A DNA stretch of 64,000 nucleotides, from NCBI RefSeq assembly GCF_036227565.1, contig NZ_CP109460.1, positions 1,426,001-1,490,000 on the forward strand, in the 5' to 3' direction. The notes beneath the pieces are model-generated. The model was not told where the DNA came from and ran no database searches. It saw only the letters and a list, made by a program, of their open reading frames with translations. Positions 43,350-51,764 of this stretch are shown here, in pieces (within the stretch, counting starts at the first letter, position 1; each line of letters begins with the position of its first letter). The stretch comes from Streptomyces sp. NBC_01454 (lineage in GTDB: Bacteria > Actinomycetota > Actinomycetes > Streptomycetales > Streptomycetaceae). A program made the translations under genes and the position numbers.

Positions 43350-44555
43350 ATGACCCGTCTCGCGCAGACCGAGGGCCTGACCGACATCCAGCGGGAAATC
43401 CTCTCCACCGTCCGCGACTTCGTGGACAAGGAGATCCTGCCGGTCGCCACGGAGCTGGAGCACCGCGACGAATACCCGTCGCAGATCGTCGAGGGCCTGA
43501 AGGAACTCGGCGTGTTCGGCCTGATGATTCCCGAGGAGTACGGCGGGCTGGGTGAGTCCCTGCTCACCTACGCGCTGACCGTCGAGGAAATCGCCCGCGG
43601 CTGGATGAGCGTCTCGGGCATCATCAACACGCACTTCATCGTGGCGTACATGCTCAAGCAGCACGGTACGCAGGAGCAGAAGGACTACTTCCTGCCGAAG
43701 ATGGCGGCCGGTGAAATCCGGGGCGCCTTCTCGATGTCGGAGCCGGCGCTCGGCTCGGACGTGTCGGCGATCTCCTCCAAGGGCGTGCGGGAGGGCGACG
43801 AGTACGTCCTCAACGGCCAGAAGATGTGGCTCACCAACGGCGGCACCTCGACGCTGGTCGCGGTGCTGTGCCGGACGGACGAGGGCCACCCGGAGGGCAC
43901 CGCCCCGCACAAGTCGATGACGACCTTCCTCGTGGAGAAGGAGGCCGGCTTCGGCGAGGTGCGGCCGGGCCTGACCATCCCGGGCAAGATCGACAAGATG
44001 GGCTACAAGGGCGTCGACACCACCGAACTGATCATGGACGGGCTGCGGATCCCGGCCGATCGGGTGCTCGGCGGCGAAAGCGGACGTGGCTTCTATCACA
44101 TGATGGACGGCGTCGAGGTCGGCCGGGTCAATGTGGCCGCGCGCGGATGCGGCGTCGCCCAGCGCGCGTTCGAACTGGGTGTCTCCTACGCCCAGCAGCG
44201 ACACACCTTCGGCAAGCCGATCGCCCAGCACCAGGCCATTCAGTTCAAACTGGCGGAAATGGCAACAAAGGTCGAAGCGGCCCATGCAATGATGGTGAAT
44301 GCCGCTCGCAAAAAGGACTCGGGGCAGCGAAACGACCTCGAGGCGGGCATGGCGAAGTACCTGGCCTCCGAGTACTGCAAGGAGGTGGTGGAAGACGCGT
44401 TCCGTATCCACGGCGGCTACGGCTTCTCGAAGGAGTACGAGATCGAGCGCCTCTACCGCGAGGCCCCGATGCTCCTGATCGGTGAAGGTACCGCCGAGAT
44501 CCAGAAAATGATCATCGGCCGACGGCTACTCGAGGAGTACCGGATCCAGGGGTGA
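43350..44555 (+). CDS. mcd: Acyl-CoA dehydrogenase, likely methylsuccinyl-CoA dehydrogenase
   Basis: The 401-residue flavoprotein has the acyl-CoA dehydrogenase signatures FSMSEPALGSDVSAI and FRIHGGYGFSKEYEIER, and the catalytic glutamate in LIGEGTAEIQ near the C-terminus. By operon position it should oxidise (2S)-methylsuccinyl-CoA to mesaconyl-CoA. It lacks the N-terminal extension of about 150 residues I recall in Rhodobacter Mcd, so specificity should be tested. It starts two bases after the hydratase stop and ends the operon. The codon use near 44270-44310 is less GC-rich than elsewhere. Confidence 0.85.
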   Translation: MTRLAQTEGLTDIQREILSTVRDFVDKEILPVATELEHRDEYPSQIVEGLKELGVFGLMIPEEYGGLGESLLTYALTVEEIARGWMSVSGIINTHFIVAYMLKQHGTQEQKDYFLPKMAAGEIRGAFSMSEPALGSDVSAISSKGVREGDEYVLNGQKMWLTNGGTSTLVAVLCRTDEGHPEGTAPHKSMTTFLVEKEAGFGEVRPGLTIPGKIDKMGYKGVDTTELIMDGLRIPADRVLGGESGRGFYHMMDGVEVGRVNVAARGCGVAQRAFELGVSYAQQRHTFGKPIAQHQAIQFKLAEMATKVEAAHAMMVNAARKKDSGQRNDLEAGMAKYLASEYCKEVVEDAFRIHGGYGFSKEYEIERLYREAPMLLIGEGTAEIQKMIIGRRLLEEYRIQG

Positions 44556-44634
44556 ACGTCCCGTTTGGAGTGCTTTGGTCTAGACGAAGATCACACCCCG
44601 TCATCGTTCTTCGGCCACGGATTGGCTCTGGCTC

Positions 44635-44663
44635 TTGGCCAGTTGCCGCTCGTAACCGATAGC
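44635..44663 (+). promoter_or_regulatory. Possible psd promoter
   Basis: TTGGCC (44635-44640) and GATAGC (44658-44663) with a 17-bp spacer lie 60 bp upstream of psd in an AT-richer 170-bp gap. The hexamers are poor matches, so this is tentative. Confidence 0.3.
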
Positions 44664-44725
44664 ATCCCCGGAAAGCCGCCGTCCCCCGTATCCATACGCG
44701 GCATCCTCCGCTACGAAGGTCATCC

Positions 44726-45373
44726 ATGCCCCACAGCCAATCCTCTGCACCACGCGGTCGCGTCCGCCTCGCGCGCGGAGCGTCGCCGTGGCTCCTGCCG
44801 ACCGTTGCCACCGCGGCGGTCAGCCTCGCCCGGTCCCGCCGGTCGGGTCGCTGGGCCGCTGTTGCCGTGCCCACCACCGCACTGGCGGCGGGCATGCTGT
44901 GGTTCTTCCGCGACCCCGAGCGGGAGATCGCTCAGGGCCGTGTCATCTCCCCGGCCGACGGCGTGGTGCAGAGCATCATGCCGTGGAAGGACGGGCGCAC
45001 CCGTGTCGCGATCTTCATGAGCCCGCTGAACGTCCACGTCAACCGCGCGCCGCTGGCCGGCACGGTGACGTCCGTGGAGCACATCCCCGGCGGGTTCGTC
45101 CCGGCGTTCAACAAGGAGAGCGAGAACAACGAGCGGGTCGTCTGGCACTTCGACACCGAGCTCGGCGACATCGAGATGGTGCAGATCGCCGGCGCGGTGG
45201 CCCGCCGAATCGTCCCCTACGTGCCCGAGCGCACCAAGGTCGAGCAGGGTGAGCGGATCGGCCTGATCCGCTTCGGCTCGCGCGTCGATGTCTACCTCCC
45301 GGAAGGCGTCGAGGCCGCGGTCGAGGTCGGCCAGGCCACCACCGCGGGGGTGACTCGCCTTGACCGTGATTGA
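44726..45373 (+). CDS. psd: Phosphatidylserine decarboxylase
   Basis: The 215-residue protein is the short actinobacterial type of phosphatidylserine decarboxylase. One or two N-terminal membrane segments (about 22-36 and 43-61) are followed by WFFRDPER, the ISPADGVVQSI motif, NVHVNRAPLAG and the self-cleavage site RFGSRVD, where Gly184-Ser185 yields the pyruvoyl group. It converts phosphatidylserine to phosphatidylethanolamine at the membrane. The ATG at 44726 follows GAAGG. Its end overlaps pssA by 14 bases. Confidence 0.95.
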   Translation: MPHSQSSAPRGRVRLARGASPWLLPTVATAAVSLARSRRSGRWAAVAVPTTALAAGMLWFFRDPEREIAQGRVISPADGVVQSIMPWKDGRTRVAIFMSPLNVHVNRAPLAGTVTSVEHIPGGFVPAFNKESENNERVVWHFDTELGDIEMVQIAGAVARRIVPYVPERTKVEQGERIGLIRFGSRVDVYLPEGVEAAVEVGQATTAGVTRLDRD

Positions 45374-46217
45374 TCCCGAGACACAGGCAGGCTGGGCGCC
45401 CGAGACCGACGAGGACGACGACATGCCGCTGTCCACGCGGCTGTCAATAGCGGACACCCTCACCCTCGGCAACGCCATCTGCGGCTTCATGGCCGTGTAC
45501 TTCACCACCACCGGCGTCCTCATCCCGCATCTGACGGGCACCGAGGACGGCGGGATGGCCCGTCACAGCGCGGCGATGGCCGTGATCCTGATGCTGTTCG
45601 CCTCGGTCTTCGACCTCTTCGACGGACTGGTGGCGCGCAAGCTGCGGGCCTCGGCGATGGGGGCCGAGCTCGACAACCTCTCCGACCTGATCAGCTTCGG
45701 GCTGGCGCCCGCGTACTTCGTCGTGACCTGGGGCATGGTCGCCCAGGACGCGCACCAGCGGGTGTCGGTGGTGGCCGCGGTCGTGGTGCTGCTGGCGGTG
45801 GTGCTCCGGCTTGCACGGTTCTCCTGCGTCACACTGCGTGACGGCATCTTCCAGGGCATGCCGAGCCCGTTCGGCGCCCTGACCGTCGTCGCCATCGTGC
45901 TGCTGGAGCTGCCGTTCGTGCCGACGCTGCTGGCGATCATCGGGGTGGCCTGGCTGATGGTGAGCCGGGTCGAGTACCCGAAGCCGCGGGGGCGGCTCGC
46001 GGTGGCGATGCTCAGCTGGATCGTGCTCAGCATGGGCATGCTCGCGGCCTGGGCGCTGGACGCCCCCGGCGGTCAGCTGCTGCTGCAGACCGGCTGCGCC
46101 CTGCAGGTGGTCATGGGCGCGATGATCCCGCTGTTCGCGACGGCCCGGAGGGTGAACACCTTCCGCGACAACCGCCGCGAATCGCGCGCCGAGTCGCGCG
46201 CCGCACAGCTCCCGTAA
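45360..46217 (+). CDS. pssA: CDP-diacylglycerol-serine O-phosphatidyltransferase
   Basis: The 285-residue membrane enzyme has the CDP-alcohol phosphotransferase motif D-x2-DG-x2-AR-x8-G-x3-D-x3-D complete in DLFDGLVARKLRASAMGAEL followed by DNLSD. It makes phosphatidylserine from CDP-diacylglycerol and serine, supplying the psd enzyme encoded just upstream. Several hydrophobic helices follow. The start is a TTG (45360) or the GTG six bases later; both lie inside psd, so translation is coupled. A very strong terminator follows. Confidence 0.95.
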   Translation: MTVIDPETQAGWAPETDEDDDMPLSTRLSIADTLTLGNAICGFMAVYFTTTGVLIPHLTGTEDGGMARHSAAMAVILMLFASVFDLFDGLVARKLRASAMGAELDNLSDLISFGLAPAYFVVTWGMVAQDAHQRVSVVAAVVVLLAVVLRLARFSCVTLRDGIFQGMPSPFGALTVVAIVLLELPFVPTLLAIIGVAWLMVSRVEYPKPRGRLAVAMLSWIVLSMGMLAAWALDAPGGQLLLQTGCALQVVMGAMIPLFATARRVNTFRDNRRESRAESRAAQLP

Positions 46218-46235
46218 CGGAGCACCGAAGGACAC

Positions 46236-46274
46236 ACGGGAGCCCCGGGCGAATGATTCGCCCGGGGCTCCCGT
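46236..46274. terminator. Strong bidirectional terminator
   Basis: A perfect 19-bp inverted repeat (46236-46254 with 46256-46274) lies between the convergent pssA and glycerate kinase genes, which end at 46217 and 46293. Confidence 0.9.
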
Positions 46275-46292
46275 CGTGGTGCGGCGGCTGTC

Positions 46293-47450
46293 TCAGACCA
46301 GGAAGTCGCGCGCCAGGCGCTCGGCCGCCCGCTCCAGCAGCGGCCCCGCCTGGGCCATGCAGCGGGCCGGATCGGGCTCCAGATCCGTCAGCGCGTAGGC
46401 ACGCCGGATGCCGGCCGCCCGCAGGGCCTCGGGCGGCAGCTGGAGCCGGCCGCAGACCGCGGCCACGTCCAGACCGGCCGCGCGGGCCGCCGCGGCGACC
46501 CCGGCCGGCGCCTTGCCGTGCAGCGTCTGGGCGTCGAGCGAGCCCTCACCCGTGATCACGAAACCGGCTCCGGCCAGCGCCGGGGCGAAGCCCAGGACGT
46601 CGAGCATCACGTCGATGCCCGGCCGGAACTCGGCGTCCAGACCGACCAGCGCGCCGTAGCCGATCCCGCCCGCGGCGCCCGCGCCCGGTGCCAGGGCCGC
46701 TTCCGCGGCTCGCGGGCCGGCCGCCCGCGCCAGCACCTCGGCGTAGTGCGCCAGAGCGGCGTCCAGGGTGGCCACGTCCGCCTCGCTCGCCCCCTTCTGC
46801 GGGCCGTAGACCGCCGGGGCGCCCTTCGGGCCGGTGAGCGGGTTGTCGACGTCGCTGGCCAGCACGATCCGGGTCGCGGCCAGCCGGGGGTCCAGGCCGG
46901 ACAGATCGGCGGTGGCCAGCTCGCGCAGCGGGCCGCCGCCGGGGGCGACCGGCTCGCCGTCCGCGTCCAGGAGGCGGGCGCCCAGCGCCGTGAGCATCCC
47001 CGCGCCGCCATCGGTCGTGGCGCTGCCGCCGACGCCGAAGACGAGCGAGGTCGCGCCCGCGTCGAGTGCGGCGCGCAGCAGCTCGCCGGTGCCGTACGTG
47101 CTCGCCGTCAGGGGCGCGAAGACGCCGGCGGGGAGGTGCTGGAGCCCGGAGGCCTCCGCCATCTCCACCACGGCCGTGCCGTCGTCGCGCAGCGCGAAGG
47201 TGGCCGTCACCGGGCTGCCGGTCGGGCCGGTGACCCGGGCCTCGTGACGGGTGAAGCCGGCCGCGAGGGCGGCCGCCACCGTGCCGTCGCCACCGTCCGC
47301 GACCGGGACGGCGACCACGTCCAGGTCGGGGATCACGCGCCGGAGACCGGCCGTGACGTGCTCGGCGACCTCGACGGCCGTGAGCGAGCCCTTGAACTTG
47401 TCCGCGGCGATCAGCACATATGCCGATGCTGTCCTTGCTGCGTCCGCCAC
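46293..47450 (-). CDS. Glycerate kinase (GarK/GlxK family)
   Basis: The 385-residue protein matches the GlxK/GarK type of glycerate 2-kinase: LIAADKFKGSLTAVEVAEH at the N-terminus, VADGGDGTVAA, VFGVGGSATTDGGAGML and FVITGEGSLDAQTLHGKAP. It phosphorylates glycerate with ATP, the last step of glyoxylate or glucarate utilisation. The ethylmalonyl-CoA pathway nearby releases glyoxylate, which could feed this enzyme, but it is transcribed separately and convergently. The GTG start at 47450 follows AAGGGG. Confidence 0.9.
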   Translation of the reverse strand: MADAARTASAYVLIAADKFKGSLTAVEVAEHVTAGLRRVIPDLDVVAVPVADGGDGTVAAALAAGFTRHEARVTGPTGSPVTATFALRDDGTAVVEMAEASGLQHLPAGVFAPLTASTYGTGELLRAALDAGATSLVFGVGGSATTDGGAGMLTALGARLLDADGEPVAPGGGPLRELATADLSGLDPRLAATRIVLASDVDNPLTGPKGAPAVYGPQKGASEADVATLDAALAHYAEVLARAAGPRAAEAALAPGAGAAGGIGYGALVGLDAEFRPGIDVMLDVLGFAPALAGAGFVITGEGSLDAQTLHGKAPAGVAAAARAAGLDVAAVCGRLQLPPEALRAAGIRRAYALTDLEPDPARCMAQAGPLLERAAERLARDFLV

Positions 47451-47600
47451 CGTGTTTCCCCTTGCTTTCGAGCTGGCAGTCGCGCCGCTGTGACCTTATC
47501 CGCCGGGCCGCCCGGCGAACAGGGCACGCCGGTCGCGGTGCCGCGCGGGCGCCCGGCCCGCGGTCTCGAGGTACCGCCGGTCAGGCCGTAGGCTCACGCC

Positions 47601-48113
47601 GTGACGACCATGGACTACGCCTCCTACATCGCCGGCCTGCCCCGTGTCCTCGCGGGCGCGGGCGTCATCTTCCGTGACGCGGAGGGCCGCCTCCTGCTGG
47701 TGGAGCCCAACTACCGCGACACCTGGATCCTGCCGGGCGGCACCGTCGAGTCGGACCGGGGCGAATCGCCCCGCCAGGCCGCCCGCCGCGAGACCGCCGA
47801 GGAGATCGGTCTGGACATCGAGCCGGGCCCGCTGCTCGCCGTCGACTGGGTACGCGGCACGGGCCGGCCGCCGCTGGTGTCGTACCTCTACGACGGCGGG
47901 GTGCTGGACGCCGGCCGGTTCGCGGCGATCCGGCTGCAGCACGAGGAGCTGCTGTCCTGGCGCCTGGTGCACTGGGACGAGGCCCAGACGCTGGTGAACC
48001 GGGAGCTGGCACTGCGCATCGGCGCCGCCCTGAAGGCCCTCGCGGACGGCCGCGGCCCGGCGGAGCTGGAGGACGGGGTGCCGCCGGCCGTGGCCGGCGG
48101 ACCGAAGAATTGA
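47601..48113 (+). CDS. Nudix hydrolase with an expanded Nudix box
   Basis: The 170-residue protein contains LPGGTVESDRGESPRQ and AARRETAEEIGL, the Nudix box. Between the glycine and the first glutamate there are seven residues instead of the consensus five, a two-residue insertion, while E-x7-RE-x2-EE-x-G is intact. Nudix enzymes hydrolyse nucleoside diphosphate derivatives. The GTG at 47601 is the start. The next gene follows within about 40 bp. Confidence 0.85.
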   Translation: MTTMDYASYIAGLPRVLAGAGVIFRDAEGRLLLVEPNYRDTWILPGGTVESDRGESPRQAARRETAEEIGLDIEPGPLLAVDWVRGTGRPPLVSYLYDGGVLDAGRFAAIRLQHEELLSWRLVHWDEAQTLVNRELALRIGAALKALADGRGPAELEDGVPPAVAGGPKN

Positions 48114-48150
48114 GGTGAAGTCGGGCCCGTGGCGCCCGTACCGTGCCGCC

Positions 48151-48999
48151 ATGGAAGAGATCGCCGCCAGGCTCGCGCAGGTGCCAGGGGTCGTCGGGGT
48201 GATGCTCGGGGGAAGCCGGGCCCGCGGGACCCAGCGGCCGGACTCCGACTGGGATCTGGGGGTCTACTACCGCGGCGAGCCGGATCTGACCGCGCTGGCG
48301 ACGCTGGCCGCGGAGCTGACCGGCGGCCCCGTCGAGGTGTATCCGCCCGGTGCCTGGGGTGCGTGGGTCAACGGCGGGGCCTGGCTGGTGCTGCCCGACG
48401 GCAGCCACGTGGACTGGATCCTGCGGGACACCGACCGGGTGTGGCGGGTGTGGGAGGAGTGCCGCGCGGGCCGCTTCGAGATCGGCGTCCAGGCCGGTCA
48501 TCCGCTCGGCTTCTGGTCCCCCGCCTATCCGGGCGAGGCGGCGCTGGGCCGGGTGCTCGCCGACACCGACGGGGAACTGGCCCGTCTGCGACAGGAGACC
48601 CGGCAGTACCCGGACGCCCTGCGCACGGCGCTGACCGGCGCCGCGGTCTGGGACGCGGGGTTCTCGGCGGCGATGGCGGCCAAGTCGTACCCGGCCCGGG
48701 ACGTGCTGCACGCCTCGCTGTGCCTCTCCCGCGCCGTCGGCGGCCTCGTCCAGGCCCTGCACGCCCACCACGGCGTCTGGTGTCTCAGCGAGAAGGGCGC
48801 CCTCGCGGCGGCCGCGGCGCTCCCGCGGACGCCGCCCGGTTTCGGCCCTCGCGCCACCGGCCTGCTCGCCCGACTCGGCGGCACACAGGAGGAGTTGGCG
48901 CACTCCCTGCGGGAGGCGGAGCGACTGGTGGACGAGGTGCGGGAGGTCGTGGGGGCGGAGGGGCCCGCCGAGCAGCCGGCCGCCGGATCGGACGGGTAG
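48151..48999 (+). CDS. Nucleotidyltransferase (DNA polymerase beta superfamily)
   Basis: The 282-residue protein has the minimal nucleotidyltransferase motif GGSRARG-x6-SDWDLGVYY, the GS...DxD pattern that binds metal and NTP, and a later DWILRD acidic strand. The C-terminal half is helical. Such proteins may be antibiotic nucleotidyltransferases or act on other small molecules; the target is unknown. I chose the ATG at 48151 (MEEIAARL) over one at 48115. Confidence 0.8.
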   Translation: MEEIAARLAQVPGVVGVMLGGSRARGTQRPDSDWDLGVYYRGEPDLTALATLAAELTGGPVEVYPPGAWGAWVNGGAWLVLPDGSHVDWILRDTDRVWRVWEECRAGRFEIGVQAGHPLGFWSPAYPGEAALGRVLADTDGELARLRQETRQYPDALRTALTGAAVWDAGFSAAMAAKSYPARDVLHASLCLSRAVGGLVQALHAHHGVWCLSEKGALAAAAALPRTPPGFGPRATGLLARLGGTQEELAHSLREAERLVDEVREVVGAEGPAEQPAAGSDG

Positions 49000-49030
49000 C
49001 CACTCGGGCGGGTAGCCGTTCGGGCGGCCC

Positions 49031-49570
49031 CTAGAGCGTGGCCGGGAAGAGGGCCTCGTCCGTCCGCTCGAAGGCGAGCAGGCGGCGCTTGCGGTCCAGG
49101 CCGCCGCCGTAGCCGGTGAGGCTGCCGTCGGCGCCGACGACGCGATGGCAGGGGACGATGATGCCGACCGGGTTGCGCCCGTTGGCCAGGCCGACCGCGC
49201 GGGCCGCGGTGGGGACACCGAGCGCCTCGGCGAGCTGCCCGTACGAGCGGGTCTCACCGTACGGGATGCCGCACAGCGCCGCCCAGACGCGGCGCTGGAA
49301 GGGGGTGCCGCGCAGCGCGAGCGGCAGGTCGAAGGTGGTCAACTCGCCACGGAAATAGGCCCGGAGCTGCGCGATGGCCACGGCGAACGGCGGTGCGCCG
49401 GGGTCCGCCGGGGCGCCGAAGCTCTCCTGAGGCGGGCGGTGGCGCTGCTCGGTCATGTAGAGGCCGGTGAGGGCGGTCCCGGCGGCGACCAGGGTGAGCG
49501 GCCCCACCGGGGTGTCGTCCAGGACGGTGTGGGTGAGCGGGGCGCCGGGTTCGGCGGTGTGCACGGTCAT
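49031..49570 (-). CDS. ogt: Methylated-DNA-protein-cysteine methyltransferase
   Basis: The 179-residue protein carries the active-site motif IVPCHRVVG, whose cysteine accepts methyl from O6-methylguanine, and the preceding [24 protein letters not shown] helix-turn-helix region typical of Ogt. It is a suicide DNA repair protein. The ATG at 49570 lies 10 bp after the Ada-AlkA stop, so both belong to one alkylation-damage operon. Confidence 0.95.
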   Translation of the reverse strand: MTVHTAEPGAPLTHTVLDDTPVGPLTLVAAGTALTGLYMTEQRHRPPQESFGAPADPGAPPFAVAIAQLRAYFRGELTTFDLPLALRGTPFQRRVWAALCGIPYGETRSYGQLAEALGVPTAARAVGLANGRNPVGIIVPCHRVVGADGSLTGYGGGLDRKRRLLAFERTDEALFPATL

Positions 49571-49580
49571 GGCGGGGGAC

Positions 49581-51053
49581 TCAGTTCGTCGGGAGGCGGT
49601 TGATGGGGTGGTCGTCGGTCGCCCAGAGGTACTGGACGGCGTAGGCGCGCCAGGGACGCCAGAGCGCGGCGTGCCGGACGAGGGCGGCGGGGGTGGCCGG
49701 CAGGCCGAGGCCGGCGGCCGCGCGGCGCAGTCCGAGGTCGGTGGGGGTGAAGGCGTCGGGGTCGCCGAGCGCACGCATGGCGATGCATTCGACGGTCCAG
49801 GGGCCGATGCCCGGGAGCGCCGCGAGCTGTGCGCGGGCCGCGTCACGGTCGCTGCCGACGCCCAGTTGCAGCGTGCCGGAGCCGAGGGCGGCGATGACGC
49901 CGGTGAGGGTGGCCCGGCGGGTGCGGGGCATCGCCAGTGACTCCGGGTCCAGTGCGGCGAGCGCGGCGGGCAACGGGAAGAGGTGGCTGAGACCGCCGCC
50001 CGGGTCGTCGACGCGCTCGCCGTGCGCACGGACCAGCCGTCCGGCATGGGTGCGGGCCGCCGCGGTGGAGACCTGCTGGCCCAGGACGGCGCGGAGAGCG
50101 AACTCGTCGGCGTCGACGGTGCGCGGGACCCGGCGGCCGGGCGCCTTGTCGACGAGCGGAGCCAGTCGCGGGTCCTCGTGCAGCAGCCCGTCGACGGCCT
50201 CCGGGTCCGCGTCGAGGTCGAGCATCCGGCGGCAGCGGGCGATGGCGCCGGCCAGATCCCGCAGGTCGGTGAGGGACAGCCGGCAGTCGATGTGGTCGGG
50301 GCGGGGCGCGAGAGCCACGATGCCGTGGCCGTAGGGCAGGCGCAGAGTGCGGCGGTAGGCGCCGTCCCGCCACTCCTCGACGCCGGGGACGGCGGTCGCC
50401 GCGAGGTGCCCGAAGAGGTTGTCGGGGTTCAGCGGCTGTCGGAAGGGCAGCCGCAGCGCCAGGGTGCCGGGCGCCGCCGTACGGGGGCCGGGCCGCGCGC
50501 GCTGACGGAGCTCCGTCGGGGACAGCGCGAAGACCTCCCGCACGGTCTCGTTGAAGGTGCGGATGCTGGCGAATCCGGCGGCGAAGGCGACCTCGGCCAT
50601 CGGCAGTGCGGTGGTCTCCACCAGCAGCCGGGCGGTCTGTGCGCGCTGGGCGCGGGCCAGGGCCAGCGGTCCGGCCCCCAGCTCGGCGAGCAGCTGCCGT
50701 TCGATCTGCCGGGTGCTGTAGCCGAGCCGGGCGGCGAGGCCGGGGACGCCCTCGCGGTCGACGATGCCGTCGGCGATCAGCCGCATGGCGCGGGCGACCA
50801 GATCGGCCCGCTCGTCCCATTGCGGGGACCCGGGGCTGGCATCCGGCCGGCACCGCTTGCAGGCCCGGAATCCGGCCTGCTGGGCGGCGGCCGCGCTGGG
50901 GTAGAAGCGCATGTTCTCCGGCTTGGGCGGCACCACCGGACAGCTGGGGCGGCAGTAGATTCGGGTGGTGAGCACCGCCGTGTAGAACCACCCGTCGAAG
51001 CGGGCGTCCTTGGACTGCACGGCGCGCACGCAGCGCTCGGTGTCGGTGTGCAT
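49581..51053 (-). CDS. Ada N-terminal domain-AraC HTH-AlkA glycosylase fusion
   Basis: The 490-residue protein joins three functions. Residues 1-80 are the Ada phosphotriester-methyl acceptor domain with zinc cysteines 34, 38, 65 and 68; Cys34 is the expected acceptor. Residues about 85-180 hold an AraC helix-turn-helix. Residues about 190-485 are an AlkA-type 3-methyladenine glycosylase, with [17 protein letters not shown] and the catalytic aspartate in TPTDLGL. It senses and repairs alkylation damage and probably activates its own operon with ogt. The ATG at 51053 is chosen over one at 51104. Confidence 0.92.
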   Translation of the reverse strand: MHTDTERCVRAVQSKDARFDGWFYTAVLTTRIYCRPSCPVVPPKPENMRFYPSAAAAQQAGFRACKRCRPDASPGSPQWDERADLVARAMRLIADGIVDREGVPGLAARLGYSTRQIERQLLAELGAGPLALARAQRAQTARLLVETTALPMAEVAFAAGFASIRTFNETVREVFALSPTELRQRARPGPRTAAPGTLALRLPFRQPLNPDNLFGHLAATAVPGVEEWRDGAYRRTLRLPYGHGIVALAPRPDHIDCRLSLTDLRDLAGAIARCRRMLDLDADPEAVDGLLHEDPRLAPLVDKAPGRRVPRTVDADEFALRAVLGQQVSTAAARTHAGRLVRAHGERVDDPGGGLSHLFPLPAALAALDPESLAMPRTRRATLTGVIAALGSGTLQLGVGSDRDAARAQLAALPGIGPWTVECIAMRALGDPDAFTPTDLGLRRAAAGLGLPATPAALVRHAALWRPWRAYAVQYLWATDDHPINRLPTN

Positions 51054-51144
51054 GCCCTCAAGGATTCCCCAGTCGGCGCCCTCCGGCTGGCGAGAATCCG
51101 ACATGGAGGTCGGAGCACCCGGGACCCTCGATGATCACCGCACG

Positions 51145-51690
51145 TCAGCGGCCGGTCTCCGTCAGGGCCGCCTCGTACGCCTCCCGTGCCTGGTCGTCGA
51201 ACACGACGAAGCGGATCTCGTCGAAGGCGTCGGGGGCCTCGGCGACCGCGGCACGCACGGTGGTGACCGCGGTGCGTGCGCCGTCGGCGAGCGGCCAGCG
51301 GTAGATGCCGGTGGAGATCGCCGGGAAGGCGACCGTCCGCGCGCCCAGTTCGCCGGCCACCCGCAGGGATGCGCGATAGCAGGAGGCGAGCAGGTGGCTG
51401 CGGTCCGCGCTGCCGGAGTGCACCGGCCCGACCGTGTGAACGACCCAGCGCGCCGGCAGCCGGCCGGCCGTGGTGGCGACGGCCTGGCCGGTGGGCAGGC
51501 CGCGGCCGTATTGGCCGTCGCGCAGCGCGCGGCACTCGGCCAGGATCTCGGGGCCGCCGCGCCGGTGGATCGCGCCGTCCACTCCCCCGCCCCCGAGGAG
51601 CGAGGAGTTGGCCGCGTTGACCACGGCGTCCACGGCCTGTTCGGTGATATCGCCCTGGACGACGGTGAGAGAGGTACGGGGGGTGTTCAT
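51145..51690 (-). CDS. Macrodomain protein (ADP-ribose/O-acetyl-ADP-ribose hydrolase)
   Basis: The 181-residue protein is a macrodomain of the MacroD/YmdB type: VVQGDITEQAVDAVVNAANSS, the LLGGGGVDGAIHRRGG loop and FPAISTGIYRWP. These bind ADP-ribose and remove acetyl or aspartyl/glutamyl ADP-ribose. The ATG at 51690 lies only 11 bp from the left end of the IS element, which has separated it from the FAD oxidoreductase upstream; the original gap would have been about 28 bp. The Ada-AlkA gene follows 91 bp downstream. Confidence 0.92.
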   Translation of the reverse strand: MNTPRTSLTVVQGDITEQAVDAVVNAANSSLLGGGGVDGAIHRRGGPEILAECRALRDGQYGRGLPTGQAVATTAGRLPARWVVHTVGPVHSGSADRSHLLASCYRASLRVAGELGARTVAFPAISTGIYRWPLADGARTAVTTVRAAVAEAPDAFDEIRFVVFDDQAREAYEAALTETGR

Positions 51691-51726
51691 GGCGTCCCAC
51701 CCTAGAAGACTCATGAAGATCTTGCT

Positions 51727-51761
51727 GAGGGGTCGTTCGGCCGCAGGCCGGGCGGCCCCTC
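51727..51761 (-). terminator. Hairpin at the transposase end
   Basis: A 9-bp stem with one G-T pair (51727-51735 with 51753-51761) encloses a smaller GGCC-GCA-GGCC hairpin and ends four bases before the transposase stop codon, read on the minus strand. It may reduce read-through into the macrodomain gene. Confidence 0.5.
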
Positions 51762-51764
51762 CGG

